Of a DNA stretch of 64,000 nucleotides, positions 52,501 through 61,375 are shown in pieces. The first letter of the stretch is position 1; each line of letters opens with the position of its first letter. The notes under the pieces were generated by a model. It was not told where the DNA came from. It saw only the letters and a program-made list of their open reading frames with translations, and did no database searches. Made by a program: the position numbers and the translations under genes. Source of the DNA: FEB-35 sp050263095 (GTDB taxonomy: Bacteria > Desulfobacterota > Deferrimicrobia > Deferrimicrobiales > Deferrimicrobiaceae); NCBI GenBank assembly GCA_050263095.1, contig JBLNEW010000069.1:1-64000 (forward strand), read 5' to 3'.

Positions 52501-53670
52501 ATGATTTTTGAAGTGCCAAATGCTCATCCGGGTTGTAATGTAGCTGACGTGGAACGTGAAGCCGTCTATGCCAGTGGGATCCCCGCCTCCCGGGTTGCCA
52601 ACGGCTTGTCCGACTCGGGGGGCCGAATCCGGCACCTGCACGCGTTTCGCGGCTTCGCCATTTTGAACATCGTGCTCGTTCACGCGTTTTCCTCGATCCT
52701 CAAGGCCAACCTTGGCCATGGCGATCCGTCCCCTGCCGCAAAATGGATACGCATATCAAACGAAGTCCTGTTCCATGGCAGCACGATCTATTTTGCGCTG
52801 ATTTCGGGACTGCTCTTCACCATCGCGCTGCGGCGCCGCGGATGGCCCCGGTTCTTCCGCAACAAGCTGACGAACGTGATCGCCCCTTACGCCGTAATGT
52901 CGCTGCTGTTCACGCTCGTCGAATGGTTCCTTGATTACAGGGCCGCTCCGGCAGGCAATCCCCCTGCTGCGTTGCCGGGCAGCTACCTGTCAAGCCTGTT
53001 GCACGGCACAGCCCAATCGTCCTACTGGTACATTCCGGTCATAGTCGCTCTGTTCGCCGCGACTCCGTTGCTGGATTCGCTTTTGACGGGCCGTTATGCG
53101 GGTATCGGGATAGCAGCAGTGGCCTCGCTGCCGCTTTTCATGTCGCGCGCCGGCGTAGAAGTGACGGCCGGGACGGTTATTTATTTCGCCGGAGTGTATG
53201 CCTTCGGCATGTTCCTGGGTGAAGGCTACGCCGCCACCATGGCGCGTTTACGGCAGTGGCGGGGGGCGCTGGCAGGCGTCGCCGCAACCTCGACTGTTGC
53301 CCTTACCGTGCTGTTTGCCGAGGACATCGAGATGATCGGATGGGTATCTTTGCGCGAATCCCTTTTCTACATTCAGAAACTGTCCATCTCCGGACTTCTG
53401 CTTTATTCCATGCAGCAGGGGGAAAATCGCCTGCCTCGCATGCTGGACCAGCTTGCGACGCATGCTTTCTCGATTTACTTCCTGCACCTCTTCGTTATCA
53501 AGGCCCTGACACATTTCTACGCGAGGGCGTTACCGCCCCCGCACGACGGCGGACTTATAGTCGCGCTGTCCCTGTTGCTGTGCGGATCGACACTCGCGTT
53601 GAGCTGGCTGATCAGCAAAGCCGTTCAAGTCGCCTGCGGACGCCATTCCAAATGGCTGATCGGCGCGTGA
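52501..53670 (+). CDS. Acyltransferase 3 family membrane protein (OafA-like)
   Basis: 389-residue multi-pass inner-membrane protein. The start of the core, IRHLHAFRGFAILNIVLVHAF (about 43-63), carries the RGF/H motif of acyltransferase-3 enzymes that O-acylate surface sugars. About ten hydrophobic helices follow; FSIYFLHLFVIKAL near residue 325 matches the late conserved helix. The first about 40 residues are polar and may be partly mis-assigned. Substrate unknown. No glycan cluster is adjacent, so it stands alone next to the PEP-CTERM gene. Confidence 0.8.
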   Translation: MIFEVPNAHPGCNVADVEREAVYASGIPASRVANGLSDSGGRIRHLHAFRGFAILNIVLVHAFSSILKANLGHGDPSPAAKWIRISNEVLFHGSTIYFALISGLLFTIALRRRGWPRFFRNKLTNVIAPYAVMSLLFTLVEWFLDYRAAPAGNPPAALPGSYLSSLLHGTAQSSYWYIPVIVALFAATPLLDSLLTGRYAGIGIAAVASLPLFMSRAGVEVTAGTVIYFAGVYAFGMFLGEGYAATMARLRQWRGALAGVAATSTVALTVLFAEDIEMIGWVSLRESLFYIQKLSISGLLLYSMQQGENRLPRMLDQLATHAFSIYFLHLFVIKALTHFYARALPPPHDGGLIVALSLLLCGSTLALSWLISKAVQVACGRHSKWLIGA

Positions 53671-53770
53671 AGGAAGCCGCGTAAGGCTGGGCCCCGCCCG
53701 ATCGGATCGGGAGCACTTTGCCAAAAAAACTCCCGGCCGGCCGGAGGGGCGACCGATATCCGGTCCGGCC

Positions 53771-55786
53771 TTATGGGCAGCCTTGAACCGTCCTCGATAC
53801 TTCTCCTTGCCTCCCCAAGCCGTCGACGACGAACACATCCAACAGAATCGTGCCGCGCGCCGTCGGTACGTAAGTTACGGAATAATCGCCTTCGATGATC
53901 GTTCTTATGACCTGGTAAATGCTGCCGAGTTGGCTCGAGTCCGGAGCGAAGAAATATTGCCCCCCGGTCTCGGTCGCCAGGCGATTCATGACGTCCGCAA
54001 CCACATTTCCTATTCCGATTGCGTAAATGTTTACCGCATTTTCCTGTGCATGGGTTATTACCTGGTCCAACGTATGAACGGAACCCGGACCTGGAGACAC
54101 GGCGTTGTTGTCCTGGTCCTTTCCATCCGATATCAGGACTATCGACCTGTTGTTCGTCGGTATCGCCAGCGTCGCGGCGTTATCGATCGCGGCCCAGAGG
54201 GCGTCATACAATAATGTCCTGTCTCCGGACAGGGCAAGACCGTCTATGGAAGCCTGCAATGCGGCAATATCACTTGTGAATCCCTGCTTCAATTGAATAA
54301 GCTGCGAGAAAGAAATGATCGCCGCCTCATCTCCCAGGTGAAGCTGCCCGACAAATTCCTTGGAATATAATTTCACGTTGGGGAACTGGTTCGTCAGGGT
54401 GCCGCTGACATCAAGGGTCAGCACCACCGACACAGGAGTGGGCAGGAGAGCCGTGGAGAAGTCGGTCACCGACTGCAGCACGCCGTTTTCAGACAGAGCC
54501 ATATCGTCTTCCAGCAGTGCCGCGATGGGATTTCCATCTTTATCCGCCACGGTAATCGACATCACGATGTTGTCGGGGCAGTTGTTCGTCTCCACTTCGT
54601 TTATGGAAACCCGGAGCGCCCTTCCGTTTCCGCTGACCGCAACGGTCAATGACGACTTGATCGGATCGTCCGAAGGTATGTCGAAGAAATCGCTCAAACC
54701 GCTTCCCTGGTTGGTCGGGGAAAACCGAACGTTAAATGCGCATGTCTGCGTAGGCTCCAGTTTTACCCCGGAACAATTGTCGCTCGCTATGCCGAACGGC
54801 GCGAGGAGAGGATTGCTTGACGCGATTTGTCCTATGGAAAGGTTATCGGATCCGGCGGCCGCGGTGTTTTGTATCGTTATCGCCTGGTCGGAGACGTTAT
54901 TCCATACCACGTTGCCGAATGCGATATTGGTGCTGCTGACGCCTATGCTGGGAGGAGGAGGCGGGGGCGGTGGCGTCGGGGGCGGCGTCGGCGGAGGCGC
55001 TATTCCATTCCCGCTGACGAACACGGTGACGGACGGTTTTGCCGGATCATTGGAAGCAATGTCAAAGGAATCCATCAACGCCCCTAGCTGACCGGTAGGA
55101 GCGAACCGGATTCCGAACGCGCAATTCTTGTTCGCCCCCAAGACGGTCCCTGAACATGCGTCGCTCACTATGCTGAACGGCGCGGCAAGCTGATTCGCAC
55201 CGGCAATCTGGCCGATATCGAGATTCAACGATCCGATGTTGGATATCGTGATCGTCCTGGTCGAAGTCAAACCCGTTACGACGTCGCCGAATAATACGTC
55301 ATTCGTGACGTTGAGATTGGCAGGGGGAGGAGGCGTCGGTATTATTTTCGGGATTCCGTTTCCTCTGAGAGTCACAGTGATGGTATTGGGATCGTTGGAG
55401 GGGATGTCGAATGAATCGTTCAATCCGCTTCCCACGCCCGTCGGGGTGAACCGGACTTTAACGGGGCACATCTGCGCCGGCGGCAAAGTTTTTCCTGAGC
55501 AATCGTCTAGCCAGATACTGAACGGCTGGGTCAAGGGATTCCGTTGCGAAATACGACCGATGATAAGGTCATCGGATCCGTTGTTCGTGATCGCGATTAC
55601 TTGTTCCATGTAGCTTTCCAACGTAACATCGCCGAACGGGAGATCGCTGCTGCTGACGCCGATGCAATTATTGCAGGGAGGCGGCGGTGGAGCCGCTGCT
55701 CCTCCCCCTCCTCCTCCGCCGCAAGACATCATGAGAAAAGAAAAGCATACGGTGACCAGCAATGCGTTCAAGATTCGATTCGGCAT
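53771..55786 (-). CDS. Lipoprotein with three choice-of-anchor-D-type domains and a von Willebrand factor A domain
   Basis: 671 residues. Lipobox LMMSC with Cys at 22, then a Gly run and Pro-rich linker. Three related about 105-residue immunoglobulin-like domains follow (each with FGDV or FGNV, ITNNG/ISNIG/IQNTA, CSG, and a RF.PT...SFDI.S.DP pattern), separated by proline linkers, the last one PPPTPPPTPPPPPPPP. The C-terminal third is a VWA domain with the MIDAS start LTLDVSGTL and IVLISDGKDQDN. The ATG at 55786 has GGAGGG upstream. Probably surface-exposed adhesion or scaffold; ligand unknown. Confidence 0.82.
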   Translation of the reverse strand: MPNRILNALLVTVCFSFLMMSCGGGGGGGAAAPPPPPCNNCIGVSSSDLPFGDVTLESYMEQVIAITNNGSDDLIIGRISQRNPLTQPFSIWLDDCSGKTLPPAQMCPVKVRFTPTGVGSGLNDSFDIPSNDPNTITVTLRGNGIPKIIPTPPPPANLNVTNDVLFGDVVTGLTSTRTITISNIGSLNLDIGQIAGANQLAAPFSIVSDACSGTVLGANKNCAFGIRFAPTGQLGALMDSFDIASNDPAKPSVTVFVSGNGIAPPPTPPPTPPPPPPPPSIGVSSTNIAFGNVVWNNVSDQAITIQNTAAAGSDNLSIGQIASSNPLLAPFGIASDNCSGVKLEPTQTCAFNVRFSPTNQGSGLSDFFDIPSDDPIKSSLTVAVSGNGRALRVSINEVETNNCPDNIVMSITVADKDGNPIAALLEDDMALSENGVLQSVTDFSTALLPTPVSVVLTLDVSGTLTNQFPNVKLYSKEFVGQLHLGDEAAIISFSQLIQLKQGFTSDIAALQASIDGLALSGDRTLLYDALWAAIDNAATLAIPTNNRSIVLISDGKDQDNNAVSPGPGSVHTLDQVITHAQENAVNIYAIGIGNVVADVMNRLATETGGQYFFAPDSSQLGSIYQVIRTIIEGDYSVTYVPTARGTILLDVFVVDGLGRQGEVSRTVQGCP

Positions 55787-56166
55787 CTCGAGTGCCCTCC
55801 GGCTTTGCCAGCTCAATCAAGTTTGCAGTCGATGCGCATATTCCTTTACTGTTATCGGAAGGAAACGGAATAATTTCACTGGAAATGGAATGGATGACTT
55901 AAAAGTGTTATAGCAGGCGTGGCATGACGGCATTTAACGGTAATCTCCTGGGCGGAGATCCTGCAGAGACCGGCCCGATACCGCTTTCGCCGGCCTCCGG
56001 ATTACATTCTACCCGTCAAGAAGGCCAAATCAATAGTTATCTAGGGGCCTGGCCGCAGTTTAAATAATTGCATTTATGTATACAAGGTCATTCGAATAGA
56101 ATAGTGCACGGACCGCCGGGATCCCCTGTAAAGCTTCAGGTGGCGAAGTTCCGGCAAGGGGAGGCC
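55787..56166. other. Intergenic region between divergent genes
   Basis: 380 bases, mixed composition. Should hold promoters for the lipoprotein (minus) and the PAP2 gene (plus). No convincing -35/-10 pair, sigma-54 site or RNA gene was found. Confidence 0.5.
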
Positions 56167-56889
56167 ATGAATTTTTTCGACAGTCCGATAATTGAGTATC
56201 TCAACGGTTTTGCACGTAGATCATGGTTGCTGGATAACGCGATTTCCCATTTTTCGGGATCCGATCTATTGAAAGGAGGATTGGTCATCTCGGTTCTGTG
56301 GGCTTTCTGGTTTTCATCCGGCGATGAAGAAACCGTCGCGAATACCAGAAGAACGATCATCGCGGTCTTCATAGGGACGTTCGCGGGATTATTTCTTGCC
56401 AGGTTCCTTGCGCACGCCCTCCCCTTCCGGCCCAGGCCGATCGATAATCCGGCACTGAATTTTATCGCCCCCTTCGGGGTATCGGGAAAGAGCCTGAAAG
56501 GATGGAGTTCTTTCCCGAGCGACCACGCAACGCTGTTTTTCGGTCTGGCGCTCGGCATTTCCCTTGTTTCCCGCCTTATCGGGATCATCTCTATCGCGTA
56601 TGTCTTTCTGGCCATCCTGATCCCGAGGATCTTTCTCGGCTACCACTATCCGACCGACATCATTGCGGGGGCAGTCCTGGGCGGGACCTGCGTGTTGTCG
56701 GCAAACGGAGCGAAAATGAAAAAATCGATTACCGGCCCTTTCATGAAATGGTCGGAAAAATACCCCCATTGGTTCTACGGCCTCTTCTTCCTTTTCAGTT
56801 ACGAGACCGCCGATTTGTTCGATCACGTTCGCGAGATAGGAAGGCATATGCTAACGGTTTATTCCATGATTGCGCGCGGAATAATTTGA
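56167..56889 (+). CDS. PAP2 superfamily membrane phosphatase
   Basis: 240-residue multi-pass protein with the three phosphatase motifs: FRPRP (motif 1), SFPSDHATLFFG (motif 2, PSxH type with Asp inserted) and RIFLGYHYPTDIIAG (motif 3, catalytic His). Such enzymes dephosphorylate undecaprenyl or phosphatidyl lipids. The ATG at 56167 follows AGGGGAGG; an in-frame start at 56068 has none. Substrate cannot be told. Confidence 0.88.
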   Translation: MNFFDSPIIEYLNGFARRSWLLDNAISHFSGSDLLKGGLVISVLWAFWFSSGDEETVANTRRTIIAVFIGTFAGLFLARFLAHALPFRPRPIDNPALNFIAPFGVSGKSLKGWSSFPSDHATLFFGLALGISLVSRLIGIISIAYVFLAILIPRIFLGYHYPTDIIAGAVLGGTCVLSANGAKMKKSITGPFMKWSEKYPHWFYGLFFLFSYETADLFDHVREIGRHMLTVYSMIARGII

Positions 56890-56945
56890 TTTTCATACTA
56901 AAATGCATTTGATGGCAGGAATATAGATGGCGGGAGGAAGACAGC

Positions 56946-57242
56946 ATGCCGAGGAAACCGACGGAGAGCGAAGAGGAATATTTCGCGCGGATGGAGTTCG
57001 AGCGCAGGAAAAAGGCCGAAGAGGAAAACCGCAAGAAGATGGCGGAGTCCGAGAAGAAGCGCCTGAAGGAATTGCATTTCATGCGCTGCCCAAAGTGCGG
57101 CAGCGAGCTGATCGAGGTCGACTACAAGACGCTCAAGGTAGATCGATGCTCGTCATGCGACGGCGTCTGGCTGGATGCCGGCGAGCTCGAGTCCGCCATG
57201 AAACTGGAGAAATCGGTTCTCTCGCGCTTTCTCGGCATGTAG
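56946..57242 (+). CDS. Zinc-ribbon (zf-TFIIB family) small protein
   Basis: 98 residues. A charged coiled N-terminus (RKKAEEENRKKMAESEKKRLKE) precedes a zinc ribbon of the zf-TFIIB/YnfU type: CPKCGSELIEV...VDRCSSCDGVWLDAGELE. GGGAGG precedes the ATG. Common in deltaproteobacteria, function unknown. It follows the PAP2 gene by 56 bases. Confidence 0.85.
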   Translation: MPRKPTESEEEYFARMEFERRKKAEEENRKKMAESEKKRLKELHFMRCPKCGSELIEVDYKTLKVDRCSSCDGVWLDAGELESAMKLEKSVLSRFLGM

Positions 57243-57311
57243 AGGAAAACCGGTCCGTGTGAAGCGGGTACGAACGGCGGGAAGAACGCTGGACGGCCGG
57301 TTTTGCCGGCG

Positions 57312-57605
57312 TCACATGTAATCGCTGATTAGAATCCTCGAGGAATCTTCCTCCGAGTGGGCGAATTCCTTCCTGGCCAGGCGCAACATGCCGATGGCGT
57401 TGTTCTCCTTGTCCCGTTCCGCCTTCCGGCGCTCCATGAGGATCCCGATCGGCTCCTTCACCATCCTCTTCTTGTCCAGCCAGTAGACCATGACGGTTTT
57501 CATAGTCGTTTTATCAGGATCCGGACCCGCTGACTCCTGGGTCGCGTCGTCCCGCGGCCATCCCGCGCCGTTTACCCACCAGCCGTACTTCGCGACTTCC
57601 TTCAT
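57312..57605 (-). CDS. Hypothetical protein
   Basis: 97 residues, no family recognised. It has a polar, basic composition with KTVMVYWLDKKRMVKEPIGILMERRKAERDKENNAIGMLRLARKEFA, suggesting a small soluble alpha/beta protein. Codon use is like the neighbours and no competing frame is better, so it is probably real. Convergent with the zinc-ribbon gene (69 bases between stops). Confidence 0.6.
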   Translation of the reverse strand: MKEVAKYGWWVNGAGWPRDDATQESAGPDPDKTTMKTVMVYWLDKKRMVKEPIGILMERRKAERDKENNAIGMLRLARKEFAHSEEDSSRILISDYM

Positions 57606-57731
57606 CGCACCCTCCGGTTGAGCTCCCGTGGCGGCATTGCGGCTACAACATCCCGCCGGTTAGGATCCATTGCCGATCCAATGCGAAAAGTACTAATAAT
57701 ATATCCTGATTTATCCATTCTGAAAATAGCC

Positions 57732-57773
57732 GGGGGGCACTTTCCACCCGGACGGCGAGTGGAAGTGCCCCCC
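57732..57773 (-). terminator. Strong stem-loop behind the GcvH/HybAB operon
   Basis: GGGGGGCACTT(T)CCAC pairs with GTGGAAGTGCCCCCC, about 15 base pairs with a single bulge, about 20 bases downstream of the last gene of the operon. The U-tract is weak, so it may act as a 3' stabiliser as much as a terminator. Confidence 0.6.
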
Positions 57774-57795
57774 CTGCGTATCCGCGCCTGAACCG

Positions 57796-58488
57796 TCAAT
57801 CCCCTTCGGTCAGAAGGTGCGCCTTCGCGAGTTCCGCCCATCTTTCGCCGCCGAGGATCCTTGCGATCCCCTCCACCGGGAAACCGCCGTCCGCCAGCAC
57901 GGGCCCCAGGTTCTCGGGATTGGCGGGCTGGAGCTTTTCGAGCGCGTTCTCCATCCAGGCTCTCGCAAGCTTGCCGGAAAGGAGATTCTTCGTGTCCGCC
58001 GCGATCCTGCGGGACTTGACCTTGAGCAGCCAGCCCTTGCCGTACGGGTCCTCCCGAAGGAGCTCAGGTGACCGCAGGACCTCGCTGTTCACCTCCACGA
58101 CCTCGCCGTCGACGGGCGACAGCATCGGGATGGACACTGCGTCCGCGACAAGGCTCCAGGCCTTTTCCCCCTGCGCCATGCGGTAGCCGACGCTCGGCAG
58201 CACGACCGCATCCACCCGCCCGACGAGCTTCTGGGCGAAGTCGTCCAGCCCCACCACGCCGATATGGTTGGGTTCCGGCCTCAGCCAGCCGTGCCCCTGG
58301 TGGTAGAACAGCCCCTCCGGCACCCGGAACCTGGCTGCGCTCTCCGGCGCTATCCTTCCTCCGGCACCCGTCTCGCGGGGCCTGTACATGTAGCGGCAGA
58401 ACAGGACGAACGCCGCGAGAAACGCGATGACGATCAGGTATTCGATGCCTTTCGTGGCATAGATGTCTATAAAGCGGATGCCTTCCAT
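57796..58488 (-). CDS. GcvH-fold protein with N-terminal membrane helix (first of three paralogues by position)
   Basis: 230 residues. One transmembrane helix (about 13-35), then a glycine cleavage H-like domain: FYHQGHGWLRPEPNHIGVVGLDDFAQKLVGRVDAVVLP, then SPVDGEVVEVNSEVLRSPELLREDPYGKGWLLKVK. Where GcvH has the lipoyl lysine (ESVKAAS), this reads VADAVSIP, so the lysine is missing. A C-terminal extension with ADGGFPVEGI is shared with the other two. It is last in the operon and overlaps the HybB-like gene by 22 bases. Not a glycine cleavage protein; role unknown. Confidence 0.8.
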   Translation of the reverse strand: MEGIRFIDIYATKGIEYLIVIAFLAAFVLFCRYMYRPRETGAGGRIAPESAARFRVPEGLFYHQGHGWLRPEPNHIGVVGLDDFAQKLVGRVDAVVLPSVGYRMAQGEKAWSLVADAVSIPMLSPVDGEVVEVNSEVLRSPELLREDPYGKGWLLKVKSRRIAADTKNLLSGKLARAWMENALEKLQPANPENLGPVLADGGFPVEGIARILGGERWAELAKAHLLTEGD

Positions 58489-59768
58489 CTGACGACCTCC
58501 TTATCCTCGGCGGTTTCTGCCTCCACTGCCGCTGCCGCAGGATGCGTCCCGAACACCGGCATCCTGTTGATCACCCACCTGAAGACCCACAGTTCCATGC
58601 TGATGATCGCCAGCGTCACCTCTATCTCCATCCACGACGGGTAGTACCTGACGGCCTCGTACCACTTGAACGCGATAACCGAAACGTTCAGCCGGTTGAG
58701 GATCACTCCCAGCGCCGTGAGGAACGCGGTGTACTGCACCAGCTTCACGCTGCGTCTCCGGATCGCCGTGAGGAACAGCGCGATCGGAAGGACCACGAAT
58801 CCGACCAGCTCGAACAGGTACCAGTACCCCATCGGGGTGTTGATGTGCTCCCACAGCTTGTAATGAACGAAGTCGATCATCTTGATGAATATGTATGCGA
58901 ACAGCGCCCCCACGGCCCCCTTGCCCAGCCCCAGGAGGATGCCGTTGTGTCCCTCGTGCAGCTCGTGCCCGATCCTGTCCTTGAAGACGCGGTGCGTGAA
59001 CGTGCTCTCGATGATGACCATCGAGATGCCCGCGAATATGCTCGAGACGAAGAACATCACCGGGATGTTGTGCGAGTACCACAGCGGATGGATCTTCGAC
59101 GGGGCGAGGAGGAAGAGCGCCCCCAGGCCGGACTGGTGCAACGTCGACAGGGTTATGCCGAAGATGACCGCGCCCGTCGTCAGCCCCTCCAGTATCCTTC
59201 GCGCCTTCGGCCAGTGCAGCCACTCCGCGACCGCCGGGGAAAACTCCAGGAACTCGCAGATCATGTACAGCATGAAGTGCCAGGCCACCAGGAAGAGCAC
59301 GGAGCTCAATCCGAAAGAGTTCCCGATGATCGGATTGATGACGTTCCAGGGCCGGCCGAGGTCCAGGAGGAGGGCTCCCGCGTAGAACACGTACGCCAGG
59401 AACCCGTTCAGGACGGTGACCCGGACGATCGGCTCGTACTTCTTGACCTTCAGGATATGGACGAGGAAGGTCAGGACGTAGGCCCCGCCGGCGAACGCAA
59501 CCCCGGTGACCACGTCGAACCCGATCCATATGCCCCAGGGGTAGTTCTGGGAGAGGTTCGTCACGGAGCTGAGACCGAACGCGAACCGGATGACAATGAG
59601 GACGACCCCCACCAGCATGATGGCCCCGGTTATGACGTTGAAAGGCGTAAGCATCTTGCCCTTGGGCTTGAGCTCGCTCAAGACGAAACGGATGGTTTCC
59701 CGCGCGACCCGCATGAGGTTCACGGAGCCTTCGGCAGGCGCGGGCGCCGCGTCAGTCTTTCTCGTCAT
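58467..59768 (-). CDS. hybB: HybB/NrfD-type quinone-reactive membrane subunit
   Basis: 433-residue integral membrane protein of about ten helices, of the Ni/Fe-hydrogenase cytochrome b (HybB) branch of the NrfD/PsrC family. Visible: YPWGIWIGFDVVTGVAFAGGAY near the start, LDLGRPWNVINPI, LSTLHQSGLGALFLL and SHNIPVMFFVSSIFAG. These proteins exchange electrons between quinones and a ferredoxin-like partner without haem. The ATG at 59768 has AAGGAG 7 bases upstream and overlaps the HybA-like gene by 17 bases. No hydrogenase catalytic gene lies nearby. Confidence 0.88.
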   Translation of the reverse strand: MTRKTDAAPAPAEGSVNLMRVARETIRFVLSELKPKGKMLTPFNVITGAIMLVGVVLIVIRFAFGLSSVTNLSQNYPWGIWIGFDVVTGVAFAGGAYVLTFLVHILKVKKYEPIVRVTVLNGFLAYVFYAGALLLDLGRPWNVINPIIGNSFGLSSVLFLVAWHFMLYMICEFLEFSPAVAEWLHWPKARRILEGLTTGAVIFGITLSTLHQSGLGALFLLAPSKIHPLWYSHNIPVMFFVSSIFAGISMVIIESTFTHRVFKDRIGHELHEGHNGILLGLGKGAVGALFAYIFIKMIDFVHYKLWEHINTPMGYWYLFELVGFVVLPIALFLTAIRRRSVKLVQYTAFLTALGVILNRLNVSVIAFKWYEAVRYYPSWMEIEVTLAIISMELWVFRWVINRMPVFGTHPAAAAVEAETAEDKEVVRWKASAL

Positions 59769-60651
59769 GGGAGGTCTCCTTTTCATCGCTTTCCTTTATG
59801 AGGTAGTTCAACCCGATTAGAAGCGAAGGCCACAGTACGAACACCAGCGGCACCCCGTACAGGAATCCCGAGGTCAGCTCCGGATACGGCGTCGTGCCCA
59901 GGTTGGTCCTCAAGCCGAGCTTTTCCGGGGCGGCGCCGAAGAGGTACAGCCAGCCGGTCCCTCCTACCTCGTGCTCCCCGTAGATGTGCTGTACGTACTT
60001 GTCCGGCTCCGCGGCGACCCGGGCCCTGGCGATCTCGAGCAGCTCCCGCTTCTTCCCGAAGAGGGTCGCGCCCGTGGGGCATACTTCCGAGCACGCAGGC
60101 TGCTCGCCCCGCATCTGCCGCTCGTTGCAGAAGATGCACTTTTTCACGAAGGGCGTCGCGCTGTTGTACTGGAACTTGGGGATGTCGAACGGGCACGCGA
60201 CCATGCAGTAACGGCACCCCATGCACCTTCCCTCGTTGTAGATGACCGCCGCCTCCCGCGTCTTCTCCATCGCCTTGGTCAGGCAGGCGGAGGCGCAGGC
60301 GGGCTGGTTGCAGTGCATGCACTGCTTCCGCACGAAGATCGGCTTGTCCGGCTCCTTCTCGTTCGGAAACCGGTTCACGACCGTGAAGGCGTCCGGCGTG
60401 GGATCCCGCTGCGAGTCGAAAACGCCCTCGTTGGAGAATGAAACTTCCGGCTTGGGCAGCTTGTTCGCGGCGTTGCACGCCTCCTCGCAGGCGCGGCAGC
60501 CGATGCACTTGGTCGTGTCGATCAGCATGCCGTTGAACTCGACGCCTCCCTCCGACGTCTGCTGGGCGTGGGCCGGCTTCCTGGCGCCCGCGATCAGGGC
60601 GCCGCCGGTCGCCCCGGCGACTTTAAGGAAATTCCTTCTGCTGATGGTCAT
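59752..60651 (-). CDS. hybA: HybA-type TAT-exported 4x[4Fe-4S] ferredoxin subunit
   Basis: 299 residues. Twin-arginine signal SRRNFLKVAG at the N-terminus, then 16 cysteines in four clusters (C49/52/55/59, C111/114/119/123, C143/146/149/153, C172/175/187/191) and a C-terminal membrane helix (about 263-285) that HybA proteins also have. It should wire electrons in the periplasm to or from the NrfD-like partner encoded next. The missing catalytic subunit and the GcvH-fold genes on both sides are the odd features. Confidence 0.9.
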   Translation of the reverse strand: MTISRRNFLKVAGATGGALIAGARKPAHAQQTSEGGVEFNGMLIDTTKCIGCRACEEACNAANKLPKPEVSFSNEGVFDSQRDPTPDAFTVVNRFPNEKEPDKPIFVRKQCMHCNQPACASACLTKAMEKTREAAVIYNEGRCMGCRYCMVACPFDIPKFQYNSATPFVKKCIFCNERQMRGEQPACSEVCPTGATLFGKKRELLEIARARVAAEPDKYVQHIYGEHEVGGTGWLYLFGAAPEKLGLRTNLGTTPYPELTSGFLYGVPLVFVLWPSLLIGLNYLIKESDEKETSHDEKD

Positions 60652-60678
60652 CTGTCGTCCCTCCTGTGGAATCCGGCG

Positions 60679-61359
60679 TCACCGGAAATATTTCCGTATG
60701 ACGATCTGAAGGATCTCGCCGTCCATCGTCTCCATGATCCCCTCGACGTGGAACCCCCCGTCCGGCAGAGTGATCCCCACTCCCTGTGGGACCGCCCTGT
60801 GAAGGGAGAGGAACTCCGCGAAGCTCCTTACCTCCCGTTCCAGCCATTCGGAGGCGTCCGCGCCGATCCGGAGCCTTTTCAGGTTATGGACGAGGTTGGA
60901 CGGACGGATCGCGAACGCCCACCCCTTTCCGTAAGGCTCCTTTTTCGCATCCAGCGGATCGGCGTTTATCGCATCGTTCACCGCGCAGACGACCCCGTCG
61001 ACGGGCGACACGAACGCAATCCGCTTGCCCGACTGGATCGCCGCGAACACCGGCTCGCCCTGCTTCACCGGCGCCCCCGTCTCGGGAAGCTCGAACCTGT
61101 CGACCTTTCCGAGCACGTCACGGGCGAACCCGTCCAGCCCGACCTGCACCTCGCCGGAAGGTTCGAGCTTCGCCCAGGTGTGCCCGCTGTGGAAGAAAAG
61201 CCCGCCGGGCAGCTCGCGCGCGGCCAGGTAAGGAATTATCCCGGAGGGCTCCGCGACGACAGGCGACTCCGCGGCAGCCCGCAGCCTGTCCCTCCGCCGG
61301 AGATAAACATCCGCGGCGATGCATCCAACCACCGTCAGAACGAAGAGAATGACTACCAT
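60679..61359 (-). CDS. GcvH-fold protein with N-terminal membrane helix (second)
   Basis: 226 residues. A hydrophobic N-terminus (ILFVLTVVGCIAADVYL) anchors a GcvH-like domain: GLFFHSGHTWAKLEPSGEVQVGLDGFARDVLGKVDRFELP, SPVDGVVCAVNDAINADPLDAKKEPYGKGWAFAI. The lipoyl region reads IQSGKRIAFVSP; a Lys is present but one residue off the usual register, so lipoylation is doubtful. The C-terminal extension carries PDGGFHVEGI. It lies 16 bases after the third paralogue and 27 bases before the HybA-like gene. Confidence 0.78.
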   Translation of the reverse strand: MVVILFVLTVVGCIAADVYLRRRDRLRAAAESPVVAEPSGIIPYLAARELPGGLFFHSGHTWAKLEPSGEVQVGLDGFARDVLGKVDRFELPETGAPVKQGEPVFAAIQSGKRIAFVSPVDGVVCAVNDAINADPLDAKKEPYGKGWAFAIRPSNLVHNLKRLRIGADASEWLEREVRSFAEFLSLHRAVPQGVGITLPDGGFHVEGIMETMDGEILQIVIRKYFR

Positions 61360-61375
61360 GGCGCACCTCCAGGCA

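Noticed and set aside
57602..57841. A 79-residue minus-strand frame between the operon terminator and the hypothetical gene
   Set aside because: It starts inside the GcvH-like gene and runs through the stem-loop; no support.
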